Positions 28,248 through 35,702 of a stretch of 64,000 nucleotides of DNA are shown in pieces. Under the pieces are notes generated by a model that worked only from the letters and a program-made list of their open reading frames with translations, was not told the DNA's origin and did no database searches. Made by a program: the position numbers and the translations under genes. Positions within the stretch are counted from its first letter, which is position 1, and each line of letters begins with the position of its first letter. The DNA is taken from contig NZ_RIBP01000004.1 of assembly GCF_007273535.1 (NCBI RefSeq), forward strand, positions 558,001-622,000, given 5' to 3'. Source of the DNA: Niallia circulans. GTDB taxonomy: Bacteria; Bacillota; Bacilli; Bacillales; Cytobacillaceae.

Positions 28248-28684
28248 ACGTTCCCTCCTAATTATAATGAAGAATTTTTACATCTTTTCCTAAAGGTTGT
28301 TATAACTTTTAACATTATTATATTTAATCGTAAAAAAAGTATAATTATGCCATTTTCACAGATGGAATGACTTATCAATTTCCCTTTAAATATTGATTTT
28401 CTCCTTTCTTACTTCCTATTAATTTTTCTATTTCTTATAAATTAACTTCAAAATTAGGATTAGTATACTAAGTTTTTTTAATTATCATAATTAACAGAAT
28501 TAATAGTTAATTATGCTTTTTAGACATATTTTTTGCTTTTTCTTCTTTTATCAATGTTGTGTCCGCTTTCATTTTTAGGTGGTTAATCCGATTGTGTAAG
28601 ATAATCTGACATTCAGAGGCTTTTAAATTTTTTTCCTGACAATTCTCTTGTCCGCCTGTAACCTGCTTCTATTTAAGAAAAAAC
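28248..28684 (-). promoter_or_regulatory. 437-bp AT-rich region upstream of the peptidase-Opp operon
   Basis: No ORF with a ribosome binding site or RNA element is seen. It contains a perfect 17-bp palindrome TTAATTATcATAATTAA (28478-28494) followed at once by a related ATTAATAGTTAATTAT. These lie about 230 bp before the peptidase start and could be an operator for a nutrient regulator; the extreme A/T content weakens the claim. A convincing -35/-10 pair was not found. Confidence 0.35.
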
Positions 28685-28712
28685 AAAAAACTGCCGCTTT
28701 TAATAGCGGCAG
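28685..28712 (-). terminator. Terminator after aspartokinase
   Basis: CTGCCGCT and AGCGGCAG form an 8-bp stem with a 6-base loop, followed by a minus-strand U-run. Confidence 0.88.
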
Positions 28713-28719
28713 CAATTTT

Positions 28720-30069
28720 TCACTGGAAAAATTCTTCATATAATGCTTTAACAGCTTTTTTCGCAAATTGTTCCTTTACACCAAACATCATGCTGACTTC
28801 TGATGAGCCTTGGTTAATCATCTCGATATTGACTCCAGCCTCTGCCAAAGCTTTGGCTGCGCGAGATGTTGTGCCAACATTATGGCGCATTCCTTCCCCA
28901 ACAACCATAATTAATGAAAGGTCATGCTCTATGACAGCTTCTTCAGCATTAAGTTCTTCCTTTATCCTTGCAAGCAGTTCGCCTTCATCAATATGTTTTA
29001 ATTGATCTTGGCGCAAGATGATTGTCAGGTCATCAATACCTGAAGGCATATGTTCATAAGAGATTCCATATTCCTCTAAAATAGAAAGAATTCTTCTTGC
29101 AAAACCAATTTCTTTATTCATTAAGTATTTACTTATATAAATGGAACAAAAACCTTTATCGTTTGCAATCCCAACAACTGGTCCATTATCATTAGTGCGT
29201 TGTGCTGCTATTTTTGTACCTGGTACAAAAGGATTATTAGTATTTTTCACATGGACTGGAATGCCAGCACGATACGCAGGAATCAATGCTTCTGCATGGA
29301 AAACGGAAAACCCTGCATAGGATAACTCGCGCATTTCCCGGTATGTGAGCATGCTAATCGCTTTTGGCTTGGAGACAATCGCTGGATTAACAGTATAGAC
29401 TGCATCAACATCCGTGAAATTCTCATAAACAGACGCCTTTACACCGTTTGCCAATATCGCACCAGTAATATCAGAACCGCTTCTGGAAAAAGTGACAACA
29501 TCACCTGATTTGCTATAACCAAAAAAGCCTGGAAACACAACGATGTCCTCATATTCTCTTAAAAGCTGCAAACGGTCATAAGACTCAGGAAGCACCTGAG
29601 CATTACCAGGTTCATCTGTCACAATCAACCCGGCCTCCCGCGGATTAACATACACTGCTTTTAAGCCTCTGTCAGTTAAAAATGCTGCGACCAATTTAGC
29701 ATTATTGTCTTCCCCGCTCGCCTTGACTGCCTCCATAAAGGAATGAATATTGTCTTTCTTTCCATCCAACAGTTCAAGAAAATCCTGTTTAATTTTCGTA
29801 ATAATATCACTGGAAAGGTCAAGTTCTCTGGCAATATCCGCATATCTTTCAATCACTTGCGCCACTTCTTCTCCAGGGTCCTTGCCTGCTAATACCTTTT
29901 CCCCGCAGCTAATAAGCAGGTCTGTCACTTTTGTATCGTGCTCATTCCTTTTTCCTGGAGCAGAAACTACTACCACTCTCCGCTCCCTGTCATCCTTTAA
30001 GATTTGCAATACCTTTTCTAATTGCTGTCCTGATGCTAAAGAACTTCCACCAAACTTTACTACCTTCAT
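28720..30069 (-). CDS. thrD: Aspartokinase III (YclM/ThrD type)
   Basis: 449 residues from ATG 30067-30069, chosen because GGGAGA precedes it and because MKVVKFGGSSLAS is the standard start. Catalytic domain with KFGGSS, VVVSAPGKR, and FSRSGSDITGAILA; two C-terminal ACT domains that bind inhibitory amino acids. It phosphorylates aspartate, first step to lysine, threonine and methionine. The sequence follows B. subtilis YclM closely (KASGEDNNAKL, YSKYLMNKEIGF-like IYISKYLMNKEIGFARR). It is monocistronic. No lysine riboswitch was found upstream. Confidence 0.94.
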   Translation of the reverse strand: MKVVKFGGSSLASGQQLEKVLQILKDDRERRVVVVSAPGKRNEHDTKVTDLLISCGEKVLAGKDPGEEVAQVIERYADIARELDLSSDIITKIKQDFLELLDGKKDNIHSFMEAVKASGEDNNAKLVAAFLTDRGLKAVYVNPREAGLIVTDEPGNAQVLPESYDRLQLLREYEDIVVFPGFFGYSKSGDVVTFSRSGSDITGAILANGVKASVYENFTDVDAVYTVNPAIVSKPKAISMLTYREMRELSYAGFSVFHAEALIPAYRAGIPVHVKNTNNPFVPGTKIAAQRTNDNGPVVGIANDKGFCSIYISKYLMNKEIGFARRILSILEEYGISYEHMPSGIDDLTIILRQDQLKHIDEGELLARIKEELNAEEAVIEHDLSLIMVVGEGMRHNVGTTSRAAKALAEAGVNIEMINQGSSEVSMMFGVKEQFAKKAVKALYEEFFQ

Positions 30070-30401
30070 GCCGCCATCTCCCATTACGTCAATTAATATT
30101 AATGCTTGTATTATTTCCATTGCTAACATTCCCATAAACTGCAGAACATTTCCGATAATATGTTTTTTAAATTTTCCATTATTTTATGCTAAACATATTA
30201 TTACTTTTTTGCATGTAAGATGCAAGATATTTCTTCATTGGAAATACATTTGTACATTAAGAGAGGACAAAAAGTACTTTTTTTTAAAAAGGTACTGATG
30301 GACTAGCACATTTCCATTATTTTTGTAAAGCAAAAGGCTTTCCACTTTGGAAGAATTGCGTTAAGATAATATTTAGAAAAACGAAATGTTTTCGGAAAGA
30401 A
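30070..30401. promoter_or_regulatory. 332-bp divergent region between aspartokinase and MFS genes
   Basis: It must hold both promoters. Visible structures are TTGCATgtaagATGCAA (30209-30225), a 6-5-6 dyad, and the self-complementary AAAAAGTACTTTTT (30269-30282). A weak plus-strand promoter TTTCCA, 17 bp, TAAGAT lies just before the MFS gene. No ORF or riboswitch was recognised. Confidence 0.35.
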
Positions 30402-31631
30402 GTGTTATTTTTGGACGATTATCAACAGTATTCAAAACGCAACTTGTCAATCATGTGGTTCGCAAATTTTTTTATAAGCGGAAGCATGACAATGGTTTTA
30501 CCCTTCCTATCCCTTTATATTGAGTCAATGGGAAACTTTTCAGAGAAGTATGTTCAGCATTGGTCTGGCCTCTGTTTTTCTGTCACATTCATTGCAGCCT
30601 TTTTGTTTTCTCCGATTTGGGGAAAGATTGGGGATAAGTTTGGAAGAAAAAAAATCTTAATCGCATTAGGCTTCGGTCTCGGTCTCTCTATCTTCTTAAT
30701 GAGCTTTGTCACTTCTGTATGGCAACTGTTTGCACTCCGCTTTTTTACAGGCTTCTTTACAGGCTTTATTCCTATGTCACAGGCATTTATCGCTACACAA
30801 ACTCCTAAAAAAACGGCTGGAAAAGTACTCGGTACCCTGCAGACTGGCAGCATTACAGGTTCCCTTATCGGTCCTTTACTTGGAGGAGCAATAGCTGACA
30901 GCATTGGTTACTCTGATACATTCCGCTATACTTCATTTGCGATACTTCTGTCAGTAATATTGGTGTTCACAACGAAGGAATTTATGCTCCCTGTCGCCAA
31001 AGGCATTAAAAACCACTATTCTACAAAAGAGGTACTTGCGTACATCTTAAAAAACCCTATATTTATTACGGTATTACTTATTTCGGCAGTTATCCAAATT
31101 GCCCATTTCAGCATCCAGCCAATTCTGTCTTTATATGTAAGTGAACTGCATGGGACAGAAAGCATTGCTTTATTTTCTGGCATTGCCTTTTCAGCAGCAG
31201 GATTAGGCAACTTACTGATGGCACGGAAGTGGGGAGAGCTTGGCGATCGAAAAGGCTATCTTAAGCTATTGGTGATCTTGCTATTTATTGCAGGCATTGT
31301 CTATTTCCCCGGCGGGTTCGTTACGGACTATTGGCAGCTGTTAATTATCCGTTTTCTGCTCGGTGTGTCCATTGGCGGACTTATTCCAGTTAGAATTGCC
31401 TATATAAGACAGGAAGTTCCGATTACTATGCAAGGCGAAGTAATGGGATACGAAACAAGTCTCCGCTTTCTCGGAAATATAATTGGTCCAACCTTTGGCG
31501 GATTAATTGCAGGTCATTATGGCTTTTCAGCTGTGTTCTTCACGACAAGCAGCCTTTTACTTATATGCGGTATATTTTTAGTAACGATGATGCATCGACA
31601 CCCGAAATATGTAAAACATTCCATGTCTTAA
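30402..31631 (+). CDS. MFS drug-exporter-like transporter (DHA1/MdtG type)
   Basis: 409 residues, twelve helices, with motif A GKIGDKFGRKKI after helix 2 and the second-half counterpart GELGDRKGYLKL. The start is GTG at 30402 with GGAAAGAAG close by, and a TTG three codons on is also possible. DHA1 transporters export drugs or metabolites in exchange for protons, and the sequence resembles MdtG-type proteins. No regulator is adjacent. A long inverted repeat follows the gene. Confidence 0.88.
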   Translation: MLFLDDYQQYSKRNLSIMWFANFFISGSMTMVLPFLSLYIESMGNFSEKYVQHWSGLCFSVTFIAAFLFSPIWGKIGDKFGRKKILIALGFGLGLSIFLMSFVTSVWQLFALRFFTGFFTGFIPMSQAFIATQTPKKTAGKVLGTLQTGSITGSLIGPLLGGAIADSIGYSDTFRYTSFAILLSVILVFTTKEFMLPVAKGIKNHYSTKEVLAYILKNPIFITVLLISAVIQIAHFSIQPILSLYVSELHGTESIALFSGIAFSAAGLGNLLMARKWGELGDRKGYLKLLVILLFIAGIVYFPGGFVTDYWQLLIIRFLLGVSIGGLIPVRIAYIRQEVPITMQGEVMGYETSLRFLGNIIGPTFGGLIAGHYGFSAVFFTTSSLLLICGIFLVTMMHRHPKYVKHSMS

Positions 31632-31666
31632 TAAACTGAAAGGCTCTTCTTTCATTAAGTTATGTT

Positions 31667-31729
31667 ATATAATAAAGGTATACTTTAGTGCATTTAGTGA
31701 ATGCTGCTTTTAGTATACCTTTATTATAT
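31667..31729. repeat. 18-bp perfect inverted repeat with nested hairpin
   Basis: ATATAATAAAGGTATACT (31667-31684) and its exact reverse complement (31712-31729) enclose a 27-bp loop that itself holds GCATTtagtgAATGC. It is in the 118-bp gap between the MFS gene and the small basic protein, ending 5 bp before AGGAGG. It may terminate the MFS transcript, shield the next ribosome binding site, or be a tiny mobile-element remnant. Confidence 0.6.
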
Positions 31730-31749
31730 TTCTTAGGAGGAATCAGACG

Positions 31750-31986
31750 ATGGCAAAATCTACAGCAAAGAAAAAACGCGAAAAACAGCTGCGGGAAACT
31801 GGATTTAATGTTGCTATTAAAAGAGGCAACTGGGGAACGATTAACCCGATGACAAAAACGACAAAAACGAAGCTTGAGCTGCTTAACAGCAGAGCCAAGA
31901 AGCATAAAAAGAACCATTCATCCGGCGATTTGGAGAATGGTTCTTTTTTATTCTGGATAATAAATCAGGACAAAAATTGTTGCTAG
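31750..31986 (+). CDS. Small basic protein of unknown function, C-terminus within a terminator
   Basis: 78 residues, lysine- and arginine-rich (MAKSTAKKKREKQLRETGFN, then KTTKTKLELLNSRAKKHKKN), likely soluble and nucleic-acid binding by charge. AGGAGG stands 9 bases before the ATG, so translation is real. The last 25 codons run through a plus-strand terminator hairpin (31911-31949) and 39 bases into the convergent regulator gene. A transcript ending there would have no stop codon. I do not recognise the function; similar short basic proteins occur in other Bacillus genomes. Confidence 0.7.
   Translation: MAKSTAKKKREKQLRETGFNVAIKRGNWGTINPMTKTTKTKLELLNSRAKKHKKNHSSGDLENGSFLFWIINQDKNCC
31911..31949 (+). 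terminator. Terminator inside the end of the small basic gene
   Basis: GAACCATTC (31911-31919) and GAATGGTTC (31935-31943) form a 9-bp stem followed by six T. AAA before it extends the stem. It overlaps the coding sequence of the small gene. Confidence 0.8.
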
Positions 31987-32496
31987 TTCATCTCCTGTAT
32001 TAATGTACATATGATCCCGATTGGATGTGAAGGATAATGCGTCTCCTTTTTCCAAATGATACTTATCTTCACCGATAACGATTGCAACATTTCCCTCTCC
32101 GACAAAAACATACTCCTCCCCAGCATGCTTTTCAGAGAAATGCTCTGTTTTTGCATCCAGTTCTACCGTATACACCTCAAATTTCTTTTCAGGATGATAA
32201 GGAAAAAGAGAAAACAGCCGATAATGATTGGAATCATCCTTAAATGGCTCTATGTCTTTGAAACGAACTTTTTTAACTGTTGTAGCATTTTCTGTCATGA
32301 AATAGGAAAAGGAAACCTGCAGTCCCATTGCTATTTTCCATAATGTTGAAACGGTCGGATTTGATTTTCCCTTTTCTATTTGAGCAAGCATTGCTTTACT
32401 AACCCCTGTCAGCTCAGCAGCTTTATCAAGACTATATCCTCTACTTTTACGAAGACTTTCAAGATTTTTTCCTATTACATTTGAAATTGAATCCAT
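31948..32496 (-). CDS. XRE-family regulator with cupin domain
   Basis: 182 residues: helix-turn-helix of the Cro/CI type at about 8-62 (IGKNLESLRKSRGYSLDKAAE) and a cupin sensor domain at about 108-178 (HAGEEYVFVGEGNVAIVIGE). Regulators of this layout often control nearby amino acid or carbon transport genes. It is divergent from azlCD, with 105 bp between, so it probably controls that exporter. AAGGAGTGG precedes the ATG. In B. subtilis the azl operon is instead controlled by an Lrp-type AzlB. Confidence 0.9.
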   Translation of the reverse strand: MDSISNVIGKNLESLRKSRGYSLDKAAELTGVSKAMLAQIEKGKSNPTVSTLWKIAMGLQVSFSYFMTENATTVKKVRFKDIEPFKDDSNHYRLFSLFPYHPEKKFEVYTVELDAKTEHFSEKHAGEEYVFVGEGNVAIVIGEDKYHLEKGDALSFTSNRDHMYINTGDELATIFVLIYYPE

Positions 32497-32601
32497 TTTC
32501 CACTCCTTAAAATTATCATTGATTAATTATACAGGCTTTTATATACTGTACATTATAACATACATATATATAATATATTAAACATTTAGGAGGTTATCAT
32601 C

Positions 32602-33339
32602 CTGGAAACTTCAAAGGTTTATGTACGGAAAGAAGATGATTCCTTCACCTTTTTGGACGGAGTCAAAGATTGCATCCCAACATTGTTAGGCTATATCAGC
32701 ATTGGTTTGGCAATGGGAGTTGTTGGTGTATCTTCTGGCCTAGACATTTTTGCCGTGTTTTTAATGTCGCTCCTTGTTTATGCTGGATCTGCACAATTTA
32801 TCATTTGTGCAATGATAGCTGCTGGGAGTCCTATTGGAGCAATTGTGCTGACAACCTTTATCGTTAACTTAAGACATTTACTTCTCAGCTCCGCTTTAGC
32901 ACCGAGGTTTACGCAATATTCTTTATTAAAAAACATCGGTATCGGCAGCTTAGTAACAGATGAATCTTTTGGAGTTGCCATAACAAAAATCTCCAAAAAT
33001 ATTCCTGTAACAGATCGCTGGATGAATGGTCTCAATATTACAGCCTATACTGTCTGGATTATCTCCTGCACGGTCGGAGCATATGCAGGAAAATGGTTTC
33101 CAGATCCAAAAACATTCGGCCTTGATTATGCATTAACAGCCATGTTCGTCGCACTATTAATTCTCCAGCTCCAGACTATCAAGCGAACGAAATTAAGGCA
33201 TTACTTATTTTTAATGGCTGTTATGGTCGTATTAATGGTGCTGCTTTCAGCTGTCATGTCAAGCAGCCTTGCCGTCATTGTGGCAACAATTATTACAGCA
33301 ACGATTGGAGTGGTAACTGATAATGAGCACAACAACTGA
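32602..33339 (+). CDS. azlC: AzlC branched-chain amino acid exporter subunit
   Basis: About 245 residues if translation begins at CTG 32602-32604, which has AGGAGG 8 bases upstream; the first conventional in-frame start is TTG at 32653, without a nearby site. The N-terminal extension reads ETSKVYVRKEDDSFTFLDG, then several helices with the AzlC block GLAMGVVGVSSGLDIFAVFLMSLLVYAGSAQF (quoted in part). AzlC and AzlD together export branched-chain amino acids. Overlaps azlD by 17 nt. Confidence 0.88.
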   Translation: METSKVYVRKEDDSFTFLDGVKDCIPTLLGYISIGLAMGVVGVSSGLDIFAVFLMSLLVYAGSAQFIICAMIAAGSPIGAIVLTTFIVNLRHLLLSSALAPRFTQYSLLKNIGIGSLVTDESFGVAITKISKNIPVTDRWMNGLNITAYTVWIISCTVGAYAGKWFPDPKTFGLDYALTAMFVALLILQLQTIKRTKLRHYLFLMAVMVVLMVLLSAVMSSSLAVIVATIITATIGVVTDNEHNN

Positions 33340-33646
33340 ATACCTCCTGCTGCTTGTTGGCTGTATGCTTGTAACGCTTATACCGCGAGTGCTGCCATTT
33401 ATCGTTGTCAGAAGCTTCACTGTTCCAAAGCCTGTGGAAAGGTGGTTGTCTTATTTACCAGTTTGTATATTTACCGGGCTTATTGTTGAGAATTTAATAA
33501 CTGCATCCAATACAGGCATGCAAATAAACTGGAATGTTTTATTAGCAACAATCCCAACACTTCTAATTGCGATCTGGACGAAAAGTTTACTGACAACCGT
33601 CCTTGCCGGAGTAGTCTTAATGGCATTAATCCGCTTCTTTTTTTAA
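33323..33646 (+). CDS. azlD: AzlD branched-chain amino acid exporter subunit
   Basis: 107 residues, four predicted helices, with PRVLPFIVVRSFTVPKPVERWLSYLPVCIF (part of the AzlD signature). Overlaps azlC by 17 nt, so translation is coupled. The two proteins make up the exporter; azlD alone is not functional in known cases. Confidence 0.93.
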   Translation: MSTTTEYLLLLVGCMLVTLIPRVLPFIVVRSFTVPKPVERWLSYLPVCIFTGLIVENLITASNTGMQINWNVLLATIPTLLIAIWTKSLLTTVLAGVVLMALIRFFF

Positions 33647-33761
33647 CTAAAAAGACTATTCTAGTACTTTCGTTTCTTTTCTAGGAAGTTTATAATAAAA
33701 TATTGGATATATTATTGATATAATCAAAAGAAGAATTTTTTTTGCTTTATCATTTATGCAA

Positions 33762-33794
33762 AAATGTGCTAATGTCTTAAATTTTGGCACATTT
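33762..33794 (+). other. Hairpin in the glnS leader
   Basis: AAATGTGC (33762-33769) and GCACATTT (33787-33794) form an 8-bp stem 33 bp before the glnS start. No T-box sequence is present, so control by uncharged tRNA is not indicated. It could be an attenuator remnant or a transcript-stabilising structure. Confidence 0.35.
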
Positions 33795-33826
33795 ATCTTT
33801 ATACATAGGAGAAAGGTGGTCATATA

Positions 33827-35479
33827 GTGGAGAACAATTCAAATTTTATTAAGAATATCATGAAAGAAGATTTGGAAACAGGGAAGCATAACACGGTTAT
33901 TACCCGATTCCCTCCAGAACCGAATGGCTATTTGCATATCGGCCATGCTAAATCAATCTTCATTAATTTTGGACTAGCAGACGAATTTAACGGGAAAACG
34001 AATTTGCGTTTCGATGACACGAATCCTCTTAAGGAAGACATTGAATATGTTAATGCCATTAAAGAAGATGTAGAATGGCTTGGTTACAAATGGGAGAACC
34101 TGTTTTTTGCATCTGATTACTTTGAGGAAATGTACAATCGTGCTGTATTGCTTATTAACAAAGGGGTTGCATATGTTGACGACTTGAATGCAGAGCAAAT
34201 TCGTGAATATCGTGGAACATTGACAGAACCAGGTAAAAACAGCCCACACAGAGAGCGTACAATCGAAGAAAACTTAGAGCTATTCCAGGCTATGCGTGCA
34301 GGCAAATTCGGTAATGGTGAAAAAGTACTGCGAGCAAAAATCGATATGGCATCACCAAATATCAATTTACGTGACCCAGTTATTTACCGCATTTCTCATG
34401 CGTCACACCATAATACTGGGGACAAATGGTGCATTTACCCAATGTACAGCTTTGCACACCCATTAGAGGATGCTATTGAAGGTGTAACACACTCGCTGTG
34501 TACAACTGAATTCGAAGACCAACGCCCGCTTTATGACTGGGTTATTAGAGAATGTGAAATGGAAAGCACACCTCAGCAAATTGAGTTTGGCCGCCTAAAT
34601 ATCACAAATACGGTTATGAGTAAGCGTAAACTGAAGCTTTTAGTTGATGAGAAATTTGTGGATGGCTGGGACGATCCTCGCATGCCGACAATTTCCGGCT
34701 TAAGAAGACGAGGTGTAACACCTGAAGCAATTCATGAATTCAGTAAAGAGCTTGGTATTTCCAAAGGATCAGGGGCAGTTGATTCTGCCATGCTGGATCA
34801 TTTTGTCAGAGAAGACTTGAAACTGAAGGCTCCTCGGACAATGGGTGTTCTTAATCCATTAAAAGTGGTTATTACAAACTATCCTGAAGGCCAAGTTGAA
34901 ATGCTGGATGCAGAAATTAACCCAGAAAATCCGGAGATGGGCACACGCCAAATTCCATTCTCTCGTGAGATTTACATCGAGCAGGAAGATTTCATGGAAG
35001 ATCCTCCAAAAAAATACTTCCGCTTGTTCCCTGGCAATGAAGTCCGCCTTAAACATGCTTACTTCATTAAATGCGAGGAAGTTATTAAGGATGAGCAAGG
35101 CAATGTCATTGAATTACGCTGTACCTATGACCAAGAAACAAAAAGCGGATCTGGCTTTACAGGCAGAAAAGTAAAAGGCACATTACACTGGGTCGAAGCT
35201 ACAAATGCAATTCCTGCTGAATTCCGTCTATATGAACCACTTATTTTAGACGATGAAGCAGAAGAAATGGCAGAAGGCGAAACCTTCCTTGACTATGTTA
35301 ATGAAAAGTCTCTTGAAATCGTCCAAGGCTTCATCGAACCGAATATGAAGGATGTACAAGCATATGATAAGTTCCAATTCTTCAGACATGGCTATTTCAG
35401 TGTTGATCCTAAGTACACAACACCAGAAAAGTCAGTGTTTAACCGAATTGTTTCATTGAAGAGTTCCTTTAAACTTTAA
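33827..35479 (+). CDS. glnS: Glutaminyl-tRNA synthetase GlnRS
   Basis: 550 residues from GTG 33827 with GAAAGGTGG upstream. Class I synthetase with HIGH motif (LHIGHAKS, residues about 36-43), KMSKS variant VMSKRK (about 264-269), and the GlnRS fold signature [15 protein letters not shown]. GlnRS charges tRNA-Gln directly. Most Bacillaceae lack it and use GluRS plus GatCAB, so the gene was probably acquired by transfer. GluRS is unlikely because [14 protein letters not shown] and the C-terminal anticodon-binding domain match GlnRS. It has its own terminator. Confidence 0.94.
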   Translation: MENNSNFIKNIMKEDLETGKHNTVITRFPPEPNGYLHIGHAKSIFINFGLADEFNGKTNLRFDDTNPLKEDIEYVNAIKEDVEWLGYKWENLFFASDYFEEMYNRAVLLINKGVAYVDDLNAEQIREYRGTLTEPGKNSPHRERTIEENLELFQAMRAGKFGNGEKVLRAKIDMASPNINLRDPVIYRISHASHHNTGDKWCIYPMYSFAHPLEDAIEGVTHSLCTTEFEDQRPLYDWVIRECEMESTPQQIEFGRLNITNTVMSKRKLKLLVDEKFVDGWDDPRMPTISGLRRRGVTPEAIHEFSKELGISKGSGAVDSAMLDHFVREDLKLKAPRTMGVLNPLKVVITNYPEGQVEMLDAEINPENPEMGTRQIPFSREIYIEQEDFMEDPPKKYFRLFPGNEVRLKHAYFIKCEEVIKDEQGNVIELRCTYDQETKSGSGFTGRKVKGTLHWVEATNAIPAEFRLYEPLILDDEAEEMAEGETFLDYVNEKSLEIVQGFIEPNMKDVQAYDKFQFFRHGYFSVDPKYTTPEKSVFNRIVSLKSSFKL

Positions 35480-35517
35480 GATAGACTTAAACAGCATATC
35501 TCATTAGATAGCTTCTA

Positions 35518-35558
35518 GGGCAGGAGTTCGGCATTATATACCGGACTCCTGCCCTTTT
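35518..35558 (+). terminator. Terminator after glnS
   Basis: GGGCAGGAGTTCGG and CCGGACTCCTGCCC form a 14-bp stem with one G-U pair, followed by TTTT. Strong. Confidence 0.9.
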
Positions 35559-35620
35559 CATGTTGTTATCACTTTTAGTCATTATTAAAAGCTTTAATGT
35601 TAGGATTTTTGTATGAACCT

Positions 35621-35675
35621 AAAAAGGCACCTCCACTGATTAGACTTAAGTCTAATCAATTGGAGGTGCCTTTCA
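35621..35675. terminator. Long bidirectional terminator with a 22-bp inner palindrome
   Basis: AAAGGCACCTCCA (35623-35635) pairs with TGGAGGTGCCTTT (35661-35673). Between them lies the perfect 22-bp palindrome TGATTAGACTT plus AAGTCTAATCA (35637-35658). Together the stem is about 24 bp. It separates the converging glnS and TPR-protein genes and mainly ends the latter (minus strand). Confidence 0.85.
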
Positions 35676-35702
35676 ACTTTAAGCAACTGTTATAACTGTA
35701 TT

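Noticed and set aside
29750..30298. 182-codon plus-strand ORF opposite aspartokinase
   Set aside because: Antisense shadow rich in Ser/Phe/Ile typical of reversed coding sequence; no start signal.
28713..30401. Lysine riboswitch or T-box upstream of aspartokinase
   Set aside because: No conserved lysine-aptamer sequence or T-box core was seen in 30070-30401.
31660..31917. 85-codon minus-strand ORF across the inverted repeat and small basic gene
   Set aside because: No good ribosome binding site and its sequence mirrors the basic protein gene on the other strand.
33647..33826. T-box upstream of glnS
   Set aside because: No AGGGTGGNACCGCG-type core; only a simple hairpin.
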